This document shows positions 35,382 to 45,667 of a stretch of DNA of 64,000 nt, piece by piece. Source of the stretch: Acanthosepion lycidas (taxonomy: Eukaryota; Mollusca; Cephalopoda; Sepiida; Sepiidae); NCBI GenBank assembly GCA_963932145.1, contig OZ010587.1:114898910-114962909 (forward strand), written 5' to 3'. Every line of letters begins with the position of its first letter. The first letter of the stretch is position 1. The position numbers were made by a program, and so were the translations under genes. The notes below the pieces were generated by a model. The model did not search any database, was not told the DNA's origin, and saw only the letters and a list, made by a program, of their open reading frames with translations.

Positions 35382-37616
35382 ATGAAACCAATAATTATAT
35401 TTGGCATAATTTGCGAAAAAGCAGAATTCCTTTTAACTTACTCAACATATACAGCCACCTTAAACGGTTTTGTTGCTCAGGTAAAAATCGAAGCTCAATA
35501 TCTTAATCAGGATGTGGAGGCTAATGAAGCTCGTTTTGTATTCCCTGTGGAAGAAGACAGCGCTGTTTACAGTTTTGAGGCGAATATCGGCAACAAGCGT
35601 TTAATTGCAAAATGCAAGGACAAAGAGGTGGCACGTAAAGAATACGAAAAGGCTCGTGAGGCTGGCAAGATGGCGATTCTTTTGTCAGAAACAAGTACCT
35701 CGGGTGACATCTTTGAATACCGATTGGGTAATATTCCAGCCAAGGAAACTGTTACCATTCATATCTCGATGTTTTCAGAACTGTCGTGCGAATCGGATGG
35801 GGCAGTGAGATTCCATGTTCCATTTGTTCTCAATCAGCGATACGGTCAGCTTCCGAAAGACGAAGTGTATAAAAATGAACCGAAGCCAAAAGAATTCAGT
35901 TTCAACGCTACTGTCAACTGGCCGTCCGGAATAGAACAGATAAAAGCAGAAGACGCCAATCAGAAAATAAAAGTTGAATTTAAAGACGACAAAAGGCAAG
36001 CATTGGTGAGTCTAGCTGAAAAGTTCAATTTTGAAAAAGATATGCTTTTCTATGTCTACTACAAGAACGTAAACAAACCGCATGCGATTGTAGAAAAGGC
36101 TGAAAGCGAAGGGAAGGAGTTGTTTGGACAAGATGTTATGATGGTTAACTTATTTCCGCAACTACCAGACTTTAAAGAACAGGTCGGTCAGGAATACGTT
36201 TTTATTGTCGACCGTTCGGGCAGCATGCAAGGTAACAAAATAGAATCAGCAAAGCAAACATTGTTGTTCTTTCTGAAAAGTTTGCCTGTTGAATGCGCAT
36301 TCAACGTTATTAGTTTCAGCAATAGTTATGAACTTTTATTTGCCGACAGCAGCAAAAAATACAACGAGGAGTCAATGGCAGCTGCTCTCAAATTTCACAG
36401 TGAATTGATCGCGTCTGGAGGCACGGAACTACTCCGAACCATTCGCTCTTTGTCATCGTTGACACCCTATAAGGGCTACTTCCGGCAAGTATTTCTCATG
36501 ACAGACGGTGAGGTTTACAACACTAAAGAAGTTATCGACGCTGTCAAATCCCAAACAAAAGAATCCCGTTTCTTTACCGTTGGAATCGGGTCCGGGGCTT
36601 CTACGGAACTGGTGAAAGGCATTGCTCGCGCTGGCCACGGAAAAGCAGAGTTTGTAATGGAAAATGACAATTTAAATAAAAAAGTAATGTCTTTGCTTAA
36701 GCTGTCAATGCAACCGGTTGTTAGTAACGTTTCTTTAGTTGCTAAAAGCGGCCAAGAGAAATTCTCATTCACCCCAGTGCCAAAACACATTCCCAGCATT
36801 TTCTCCGAGGAACGTTTCATTCTTTATCTCATTCTCGATAAAGTCGACAAGGACCTCAAATCAGTCACTTTGACGTTGTCGGGAAAAGTTGGAGAAGCAA
36901 GATTTTCACAAGATTTCACGGTTGATTTTGACGGTAAGAATATAGTTGATATGTATGTCCACCGGCTGTGCAGCCGCAAAATGGTGCAACAATTGGAAGA
37001 AGACGACTTGGGTGAGAACGAAGGAAAAAATAAAGAAGGAATCATACGTTTAGCAACTGCAGCCAACTTGGTTTCTAAATACACGGCCTTCCAGGCTGAA
37101 TGTGATATTCCAAATGCATATTGTGAGGCACCAGTAATGTGTCGTGCAAGCTTTTCGCCTCTTAAAATACGCAAAAAAAGTTGCTCGAAAACGCTTTATA
37201 TGCCAGCATCAACTGACTTTTTGTTTATGAAGAGTGCCCCTAGTGCTATACAATCAGGTCGTATTAAAGTGGATTATACGTCTGAGGAGTCCATCGAACC
37301 GGCCGTCGCCAAAGACACTTTAATGTATTTAATCACATTACAAACTTTTATCGGCAGCTGGAAACTAGACGAACATCTGGCTGGGTTCTTCCACATGCCA
37401 CTTGCAGAACTTCAAAACAAAAAACCAACTGTAAGCGATGAAATATGGGGTACTGTACTTGCTGTCGTTCTAATGAGGCAAAAATTCTGCCAACAGAAAC
37501 TCGAATGGGAATTGATTGAGAACAAGGCAATTCGTTGGCTCGAATCTCAATCACTGGGACAAATAAGTCTTGGCGATCTGTTTGCAGCCGCTAACAAATT
37601 AATGTCAAAAGTCTAA
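35382..37616 (+). CDS. VWA5A: VWA5A-like protein (VIT + von Willebrand A domain), copy B
   Basis: Paralogue of the gene at 4616-6895 with the same acceptor (AG at 35354-35355), the same start and the same domain order. It encodes about 744 residues. The first ~460 residues, covering the VIT domain and the whole VWA/MIDAS, have no amino-acid difference from copy A. Then come V-V-S for V-V-G and E for D, followed by a tract (about 37119-37285) where the two proteins cannot be aligned well: copy B has a basic, Ser/Lys-rich segment (KIRKKSCSK), copy A a Gly/Ala and acidic one. The last ~110 residues are again identical. There are no stops or frameshifts, so both copies look functional. A TATA-bearing candidate promoter lies 5.6 kb upstream, outside the duplicated unit. 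Confidence 0.93.
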   Translation: MKPIIIFGIICEKAEFLLTYSTYTATLNGFVAQVKIEAQYLNQDVEANEARFVFPVEEDSAVYSFEANIGNKRLIAKCKDKEVARKEYEKAREAGKMAILLSETSTSGDIFEYRLGNIPAKETVTIHISMFSELSCESDGAVRFHVPFVLNQRYGQLPKDEVYKNEPKPKEFSFNATVNWPSGIEQIKAEDANQKIKVEFKDDKRQALVSLAEKFNFEKDMLFYVYYKNVNKPHAIVEKAESEGKELFGQDVMMVNLFPQLPDFKEQVGQEYVFIVDRSGSMQGNKIESAKQTLLFFLKSLPVECAFNVISFSNSYELLFADSSKKYNEESMAAALKFHSELIASGGTELLRTIRSLSSLTPYKGYFRQVFLMTDGEVYNTKEVIDAVKSQTKESRFFTVGIGSGASTELVKGIARAGHGKAEFVMENDNLNKKVMSLLKLSMQPVVSNVSLVAKSGQEKFSFTPVPKHIPSIFSEERFILYLILDKVDKDLKSVTLTLSGKVGEARFSQDFTVDFDGKNIVDMYVHRLCSRKMVQQLEEDDLGENEGKNKEGIIRLATAANLVSKYTAFQAECDIPNAYCEAPVMCRASFSPLKIRKKSCSKTLYMPASTDFLFMKSAPSAIQSGRIKVDYTSEESIEPAVAKDTLMYLITLQTFIGSWKLDEHLAGFFHMPLAELQNKKPTVSDEIWGTVLAVVLMRQKFCQQKLEWELIENKAIRWLESQSLGQISLGDLFAAANKLMSKV

Positions 37617-37749
37617 ACACAGAAGAATCAGCTATACGCCTCCCCGACCCCGTTGTCAATTATAATGAAAATGTTCATTGAGAATACTGAAGTATTGATT
37701 GGAACGCCCAGCTGAAATAATTAGATAACAACAAATGCTTTAACACTTC

Positions 37750-37755
37750 AATAAA
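37750..37755 (+). other. Polyadenylation signal, VWA5A-like copy B
   Basis: AATAAA lies 133 bp after the copy B stop codon. The copy-specific 60-bp insertion directly downstream brings in a second AATAAA at about 37775, so 3'-end choice could differ between the paralogues. Confidence 0.55.
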
Positions 37756-38469
37756 TATATATTCATATTTGCAAAATAAAAAATCCACATTTATTAAACC
37801 TAATTTGTATCCTTATATATGTGTGTGCGTGGCCACTGATGTCAACGCCGAGCAGCGACATTTATATGTGTGAACGCAATCTGCAGGCCTTGTGTGCTCT
37901 GTTTTAGATCGATTATTTATATACACGTATGTCAATGGTATATTATAAGTAGCAAGATCTTTTGTATTATCGCAATGGTTATTGGATAGGTGATAATGGT
38001 AATATTTGAAATTATTCATGTTAAGCATTCCTTCAAGCTATATGTGTTTATTTATTTCTAAGGAATTAATGAATTTCCAATTTAATCCGACATTATAAAC
38101 TCAAGCGTACACACGCTTACCAATAGTAAAAGCCCAAATATTGAATTCCGAAGGACCTATATAGGGAAATATTGAAATTCTACTTTAGCAGCTTGCAGAA
38201 TAGGAGTAGGCAGAGGGTGCGGGAGGGCATCCAATCAAAGAATGAAATAAAAATTTAGTTTATATTTAATTTGAACAAAGGTTTTATTTCATGTTTCATC
38301 TGTTTTTTCCATTTTTAAAATGTCTTCCTTTCTCACATTTCTCAGTATTAGGCCCTACAGAATCGCCCGTACTTGAGTCTTAGGGGCAGGGAATTAAGCA
38401 GTTGGCCCCGGGAATCAACAAAAACACACTATAGGAATAGATAAGATCGCCTATCGTCCGCTTCTTACA

Positions 38470-38680
38470 AGATTCTATTTAGGATTGATTTTCCAGTCTC
38501 TTCAAAAAATTTCTAACCTCTCCACCAGAACTCTGAAATTTTACTCGTTAATTAAATTTTGACTTTTTCATGTCTACAATTCTCTATCTTGCACTAATAC
38601 ATCTCCACACATTAAGACTCTACCTTGAGTGGCCCTTGAGCTTTGTATTGGGTGAACATTAGTAAAAAAAAAAATAGAGA
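38470..38680 (+). mobile_element. LINE 3'-end remnant, copy B
   Basis: Duplicate of the remnant at 7710-7912. It ends in the same A-run and GA-rich tract. Confidence 0.42.
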
Positions 38681-38965
38681 AAGAAAGAAAGAGATTGAGT
38701 GAGTGAGTGATAAGAAGAGTGAGAGAGATTTAGAAGAGAAAAGTTGAAAATCAAGTGGAGGCGCACGACGGTTACTTCTGGATGAGAGTCTGATAAATGA
38801 ATATTGAAATAATGAGAGAAAGATGAGGGTGAAAAGAAAGAAAGACAATGAAAGAAGGAAAAAGAAAGAAAGAGAAGTAAAGAAAGAAAGAAAGAAAGGT
38901 TGAAAACATTAAAAAGAAAAAAGGATAAAAAGAAGAGAAAGAAAAACGAAATGAGAAGAAGAAAT

Positions 38966-39330
38966 TGTGGTCGCCATGATTAGGGAGTTGTTATTCGGCC
39001 GTCTGAGTTCGATCCTCTGCACGTCACTCTACGGTTCTTCCAAACCTGAGTTCCATGGACTACCAATCATCAGGTGGAAAGCATAAGCAATTTTGTTATT
39101 TGCTTACATACTTTTGTACCTCTGCATAAGTGTATATACAGGTGAGTGAATTGCCTGTATGTAGTGGACTCTTCCGGTGGCGAAAGAGAAAACTCATAAC
39201 ATGTTTACAGTGATTTTCGATGCGTAGCTTAGATGTGGCAAAGTATGGAGCACCCACTGAGGATCAAACTCACTTCTCAGTCATAATTATTCTAGCGAGA
39301 CAAGCTTGCTAACCATTACACCGTCTCGAT
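38966..39330. repeat. SINE-like repeat with two convergent tRNA-like heads, copy B
   Basis: Duplicate of 8171-8510, with about 25 extra bases near 39086. The extra bases contain a small inverted repeat (TAAGCAA/TTGCTTA). Confidence 0.55.
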
Positions 39331-40448
39331 GCTTCCGAAAATATGTTCATACATATACATTTATTACGTTGAAAAAAACAATTCACATTGTCACTGGATC
39401 TGCAGATAAATAAACCTTTAAAGTAAAATTATGTTCATGTATATGAAAACTACTTATTGTTTTCATTTGATCTCTATACCGAACAGGTAATCAAATAAAT
39501 TCATGCGGATTTTTAGATTCTATTATCGCCTTAAATAACAAAAGAAAAAAAATAACATATCTGTGGGCCTCCTGTTTTCTCATAAAAGCTGTTGGGATAA
39601 GCTGAAACGACCAGATAAAAATTTTGTCCAAATTTAAAGTTATGACTTCAGTAAAACAACTTTATTTCTTTTTCAACTAAAATATTTATTTTTTTATATC
39701 AATCGAAGTGATAAGTTTACGCACAAAAAGATACAAAACTAATGCACAAAATATTAGAACAGCAGTTATCAGCAACCTGAATTTTCGGCTGATTTGTTTA
39801 GATGAGCAATTATTATATGCATTTATTTGAACTTTTCAGCCTTTCTCTTGTCTCTCAAAGTTGATAAGCTGACAGAAATTAGTAGATTGGTCTCATTTTC
39901 ACTGAATCAGTTAATTTGTCCTCGTCGCTTTGGTCTTGCAATATTGATTGCCTTTTCCACTAAACCAGCGTATATAATATATTATTTTCTCACTACCCAA
40001 TCCAAGGATTGAAATTATGATCGTGGATTGATTAAAAAGTTTGGTTTAAAATTTCCAAGTAGGACAGTCACTTGAAGAAAGCTGGTTGGTACAAACTATC
40101 GAAACTTTATAACCACAATGATGAAGACACTAGTCCAAATAACTCAGTGTATAATAACAAGTAGGAAAAGGTTTGTCACCTTGAAAATCAGCATATAAAC
40201 TCCTGCTTCTTTTGTTCTTATTTGTGTATGAAGACCACTCACGAGATCCAATGAGAAATACGAAACTATCTCAGTCTTTTGGCGGGCCAGTTATTTCACT
40301 TTATAGTTGTTTAATGAAAGTAGCTTCATCTGGCACAAAGTTACAATACTTGACTACCTAATGAAAATCGGAATCACTACAGTAGCGAATTATCTAGATC
40401 TATGCATTGTAAAATATAAAAAAAATAATTGACATTGCGCAAACATTA

Positions 40449-40697
40449 TTACAACGATGAATTATCAATACAAATCGTATAGAATCTAATTTTTAAAAAT
40501 TCTAAGACGATAATCGTTATCACAAGTTTTAAGCGGTTGAGATTAGTAAATTTGCTTCCCATCGAGAAAGCAATGACGTCATATATGAACAGAATGATGA
40601 TCAATGAACCGCCGATAGTCATTCTGTAAAATCTGCTAATGACTTGTCCATGAAGAGTTGTGTATGCTTCATATGAGAGCTGAGAAGACGGTGACAA
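40449..40697 (-). CDS. Unrecognised open frame, possible membrane-spanning exon
   Basis: 82 codons on the minus strand. A good acceptor-like sequence (CACCGTCTTCTCAG) sits inside the start of the frame near 40678, and two hydrophobic segments follow (GGSLIIILFIYDVIAF and LKLVITIIVLEFL). No family was recognised and no partner exon found. It may be a chance frame or an exon of an unknown gene. Confidence 0.18.
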   Translation of the reverse strand: MSPSSQLSYEAYTTLHGQVISRFYRMTIGGSLIIILFIYDVIAFSMGSKFTNLNRLKLVITIIVLEFLKIRFYTICIDNSSL

Positions 40698-41229
40698 TTA
40701 TGAAAAATGAGGAGTTAGGTGTAATTAAATGATTTCTAGAAATACAGAGAACGCTTCATTTATAATTGCTCTCTAGTTTTGGACAATTAAGTTACCAACG
40801 ATTTAAGTGGTAATTGTGACAAAAAAGATTTTATGTAAAAAAAAAAAAAAGAATTTAACCACCGTCGGTATTTTGTGGTTAGACTGACTTGACGCCGAAG
40901 TAGATATTTTAACTAGCGTCGATTCAGTTTTTTTTTCTTTCTCAAGTTCTATAAACTTTCTCCTTTCTCAAAAGCTAAATTTTTACCGTGCAGAAGAAAT
41001 GTAACACCGTATCCTCACCCCACTGGACCCACGTACTCCACAAGACCAGACGTTGGTCCGGTATGGCTCAGTATTAGAGGTTAGACACAAGTATCCGATT
41101 CCCAAATTTCGAAGTCACCCTCCAGTCACGTTGTGATTTTGATCCTGAAGGGTGGTCATCAGATCGTGAGAATCGGGTTAACAGAAAAATAAATATAACC
41201 AAGTCGATTCGATTTTGAAAGGACAAAGG

Positions 41230-41280
<51 letters not shown>
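41230..41280. repeat. AT dinucleotide microsatellite
   Basis: Long (TA)n. Open frames of repeated Tyr-Ile on both strands across it are artefacts. Confidence 0.95.
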
Positions 41281-41288
<8 letters not shown>

Positions 41289-41460
41289 CAAACACACACA
41301 CAAAAAATTCTTGTTGCACAAGGTTGAATGTTCCCTGTATGTGAACAATAACCAAGCAAACACAAATACTTCAAATAATTTCGGTAGAGATGTGGTCTTC
41401 GTTTTAACACTTTTTGGTCTGTTCTTAGCGCAACTACTACAACCTTCGATGTTCCCGTTC

Positions 41461-41745
41461 TCAGTAGTAGTAATAGTTGTAGCAGGAGTAGCGGTACTTA
41501 GATATTAGCGGCGGTATTTCGCCCTCAGCTTCAGAAACAGCAGACGCTTCTTTTTCAATTTTTGACGTCTTTCCACTCAATTCGACTGCATTCGAAGACA
41601 GACGAACCAAAAACTCTTCCGGTTGGCTCACCTCTTTAAAACCGGCTTTACGTGTCCCAGACTGGTGACGTATCTGTTTTTCTAGCGCGAACGTACTGAC
41701 ATAATACCAAAGTACAACTTCGCTACGTCGAGAATAAACAATTTA
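41461..41745 (-). CDS. Unrecognised CpG-rich open frame without start codon
   Basis: A minus-strand frame open for about 94 codons in a patch noticeably richer in CpG than its surroundings. The peptide is charged and Ser/Glu-rich (EKEASAVSEAEGEIPP). A donor-like GAG/GTGAGC lies inside it at about 41631. There is no in-frame Met, so it would have to be an internal exon or promoter-proximal sequence. Function unknown. Confidence 0.2.
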
Positions 41746-42339
41746 CTTTTTCATCGATTGGTTTCCAAGGTTCACAAGACGCTTTTGTTTATCACCTCGC
41801 TATTAATTACTCTGTCGCTCTTTGTAGAGAGATTCTGGTTTTAAAAATAAATTCTAAATCAAAACATCCCTAATTTGAACTTCCATTCTTAGTGTCAAAA
41901 TCCATTTTTTTAAAGTTCCAAATTATTATTGTTCCAGTAATTTTCTATTAGTAATCTGATATCCTTTGTACACTTACAAAAAGATCGTATTTCGTGTTCT
42001 AAATTAACTTTGTAATATTTACATTTCAAAGTCTTTACAGCATATTAACATCTTGGTTATTCGAAAACGACTCTCTTTCACTTGGTGTTTTGTTTTACAA
42101 CATATCCTCCTTTATTATCATTATTATTCCAGGGGTGATATCGCCCCTGCTACAGAAATAGTTCCAATTATCTGAAGTTTTCTTTTTGTTCTATAAAATA
42201 TTCGACCAATTTCGCACTATATGATCGAATGCTCAAAGGGCTTATCGATCCAGAGAATTGTAATTAAAAAACACATACACTATAAGATGTAATAAAACTA
42301 GTAGTAAACTTGATGGAGAATTATTTTCCACCTTCTCTC

Positions 42340-42710
42340 TTACAGGTAAGATGTGGCGAACCTCTTACTGGTCTATCGCTACTTTCATGGAAAGTACTCA
42401 GACGAACTAAATTTCTTGGTTCCACCAGGTCTAGCCTTCACGGCCAGGACCCACTTAGATTATAGCAAACCGCCCATATTCACATTGTTGAGAATTAAGT
42501 TCCAATCAAACAGTTTCTTCCACAAACCACTTCTCTGTAGAACAAACTCTCAACAGGACGTTTCTCCGATCACTAGTCTTAGCCTGTTCAAATCTGGAGT
42601 TAACAGTTATCATCTCTCTTATCCATACAAATTACCCCTTAAAGTAACCCTTGAGTAGCCTCTGGGCTTTGTACAGGATAAACATTACTGTTTAAAAATA
42701 TATATAGTAT
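42340..42710 (+). mobile_element. 5'-truncated non-LTR retrotransposon, 3' end (CR1/Jockey group)
   Basis: The translation contains VYRYFHGKYSDELNFLVPP, then FTARTHLDYSKPP, SNSFFHK, LFKSGVNSYHLSYPYKLP. This is the C-terminal tail pattern following the reverse transcriptase in many molluscan CR1/Jockey-type LINEs (YRYYHGRCSSEL..LIPP; SFFPRTAALWN; LFKSRVN). Here the family's ..TAALWNxLP motif is corrupted. It is followed by CCTTGAGTAGCC... and an A-rich end, like the remnants at 7710 and 38470. Dead fragment. Confidence 0.65.
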
Positions 42711-43819
42711 CTTTTTTTTTTTTTTTAAATAAATTCATAAGCAGTTAACCAAAAATAGTCAAAGAATCTGAGCAGAAGCAAAAGTAGAATAAGTAGATTT
42801 GTTCCACTTAATCATTGTAGCTTCCATAATGAAAAACATTTAGAATGTGAGATGTGATTTAAGTGTCATCGAAAGTTTTTTTTCTGAATTCGAGCTGCTA
42901 CAGTCAAAGAGTATCTCAACCGAAAGTGTTATGATAAAAAGAAACTAGTAATAAAATTAAAAAATAAAAAAAAAAAATCTACCTAAAAACTGACAGAAAA
43001 AAAAAACAACATTTAGACTAGATCCTTATCTTTGCTATCAAGTTTCAACCAATAAGCCCTTCATCGTTCCAAAGGAATCTATTGCATCCAGCAATCTTTG
43101 AATGTAACCCATTTTTGTAATTCCTCATGACAAGAGTAATTTTTCACACAAATGTTTTCTTTTACAGACACAAAATCTGTTACTTACTAAACTTCCTGCA
43201 TTTCCAGATTTAGAAAAATCATCACCACAAAATATTTTAAAATCTTGACTTAATCAAGCTTGAATTCTAATCACTGGTGTCATTGGGGGAAAAAAAACTG
43301 TCCATCACCAAATAGAATGTTAAAGAAAATAAAAAAAAAACATTACCAACTGTAAGCCTCATATCTATCACTTCAAGACATGCAGACAGTATCTCACCCA
43401 ATTCAGACACTATAGCATAATCATTGATAAAAACAATGCTTCCTACTCTGGCAAGTTTCTCAGTTACTAAAACACACACAGTTCACTAATTGTCTCTTTT
43501 GAAGTTAACCAGTAAATCCCTGCCTTTCACTTGTTTTACTTGAGTCAAGACAACACTTTTAACAACACAAGTCAATAGAGTTTTATATTTTAATCTTTGG
43601 TGATTGGATTTATATATATATTCTATATTTTTATTGATAATGTTGCTTGAATTGATAAATGTGAAGCTTAGTTTAATATGAAATAATTTAACTTTGTGAT
43701 AAAGGTTTTGAACAATACAAAGCTAAACAGGAGAAAATAGTTGCGGGACCTGTTAATATAAGTAGATTAAAGAAACTCAGTTAAAACAATATTGTTGAAG
43801 CCCTTTGATTTTAGCCATT

Positions 43820-43871
43820 TGTTCAAGCAGTTAAAAAATACATTAATATGTATTTTTTAACTGCTTGAACA
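43820..43871. repeat. Perfect 24-bp hairpin with 4-nt loop
   Basis: TGTTCAAGCAGTTAAAAAAT plus ACAT is followed by the loop TAAT and the exact reverse complement. It has no flanking duplication that I can see. Confidence 0.9.
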
Positions 43872-45583
43872 CTCATTGTGTCAAGAGAAATTTTAATTCT
43901 TTGAGACAACTATCTGAAAAATATTGTTTCAATTTAAAAAAATCACTTGAAATATAATGGAAACAACTGAACCAACATTGATATTTTTGTGTTTGAAGCC
44001 TTAATGGCTTGTGTGATGTTAAGATTGGGAGACCCACATAGGTGGGATTTGATCTAAATCTCAAGTCAGTAGCGAGTGGGGAGTTGCCTCTTGGGTAGTT
44101 CTGATGGTGTTCATTCATGTACCGGCCACATGCCGTGATGTTATTAGAACAGAGTTAGGAGGAAGAGGCAAATAGTGAAAAACTGATTTATTAACTCAGA
44201 TCATGCCAAAGTTGTCCCAAGTATCACCTACATGCTCACCAAGATAGAGTAAACAAAATTCCGAATAAAACATCTAAATATATAAGGAAAATTGTTATTT
44301 CTCACCATGGCATTTATTTTCATCATTTGTCACATTGTGAATCTGCAATAGGTCATTTCCATGCACATCAATATAATCAAGACTGAAGAGATTGCTGGTT
44401 GATGGAAAGCAACATGAGGTTTCCTGCTGCAGGTTTACACTTTCCAGTCCAGTTTGCTATTCAGTTTACTTGTACATGTCATCATAGCAAAGAAGACAAC
44501 GTTTTTTTTTATCTTAATTCTGATATAAGATTAGATTTCTTGAGCACTAATTAATGAAAGAGTTCACTTTCAAAAGTTTGCAGCATCAACATAACAAATG
44601 TAGAAGTTTTCAGATTTATTTATAATTTTGGGGTCTTAAATACTTTGTCAAATCATTTTTCATTGAGTCCATTTGCAAATCTTAATTTGGGAAAAATTGA
44701 AATGTGTAAGCAACAACAATTATAACAGAAAAGATCATTTTGATGAAAGCATACACTAAGAAATTCGGTTTATTTTAAAAATGGAAATTGGCCATGCATT
44801 TTGTTCAACAAAAATTATGTTGAATAGAAAATGTTTCAGTTATCAGTATAGAGATTGGAAGCCAGAGATTTAGAAAAAGATTTAAGTGGATTTCTTTTCT
44901 AGATTTACATTTCATCCAACCTGTAAATAGAGAAAACAAAGAAAGAGCAACAATTTAGACAAAAATAAAAAACAAAAACAAACTTGAAAATTAATATAAA
45001 TTTATTACATTTACATAACTTTCTTTTCCAGATGATAATTGGGATTCCTTGAGTTCACTAATTCCCACATTGTTTGAGTTGAGGTTTGTTTGTGATTTTT
45101 TTTTAATCATAGTAACACTCAAAAAACAAAAAACACTCAGGTACCCAATGCATTCACACACCCATACAAATCTTTGTCTCAATGTTATCAGTTGTGATTT
45201 TCTAAAATTATTGATCAATTCAAGTATTAAAAAAAAAATAAAATAAAAAAATAAAATAAAAAAGCTTTTTAAAAATTTATAACCAAAAGGTGAGTAGGCA
45301 GTGCAGAGAGAAGAGAAAAACTATTTTAGCAACAATAATGGGAAAAAAAAAAAAGGAATGTATTTTATATATAAGTAGACATGTGCAAGAAATTTCTTGC
45401 AACTGGTTTCCCACAAGTATTAAGAAATTCAAAACTTTTGCTCAAGTTCTAAACAACACACAAAAAGTAGGATTAAATTCATAGAAATTAAGTTTCTATT
45501 TTTATAAAGAAAAAGAAAATCCTTTGTAAGAGATTAAACTAAGTTTGGAATTGTAATTAATGTTAACAGAAATGATTTCATCA

Positions 45584-45667
45584 CCTTAAGAATACTGGTC
45601 AAGATGTATGATTTGTAATGAACAAATGTTCATTACAAATCATACATTTTGACCAGGATTCTAAAGG
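45584..45667. repeat. Imperfect 84-bp palindrome
   Basis: Two arms of about 41 bp with few mismatches (CTGGTCAAGATGTATGATTT against its counterpart CTGGTCAAAATGTATGATTT read from the other strand). It could be a tiny MITE or a stem-loop RNA locus. Confidence 0.8.

Larger units (their letters stand above)
30777..39550 (+). repeat. Segmental duplication, copy B
   Basis: Second copy of the unit at 1-8730, in direct orientation, with roughly 22 kb of unrelated, repeat-filled DNA between the copies. Copy B has a 60-bp insertion just after the first polyadenylation signal (37771-37830). It lacks 22 bp present in copy A near 7439-7460, has about 25 extra bases near 39086, and carries a longer GA-rich tract. 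The left join at 30776/30777 is visible only in copy B, because copy A may extend beyond the window. Confidence 0.96.
39551..42339. other. Mostly unassigned DNA right of copy B
   Basis: AT-rich with an AT microsatellite (41230-41280). A possible tRNA-like pair of boxes lies near 41064-41145 (TGGCTCAGTATTAG; TTTTGATCC). A CpG-richer stretch at about 41500-41830 and a minus-strand open frame with two hydrophobic segments at 40449-40697 are listed separately. No known gene was recognised. Confidence 0.45.

Noticed and set aside
40573-40580. Perfect CRE palindrome TGACGTCA
   Set aside because: One 8-base palindrome in 64 kb is expected by chance and it is not next to any supported promoter.
41159-41508. 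Open frames on both strands over 41.2-41.5 kb
   Set aside because: Arise from the AT microsatellite at 41230-41280.
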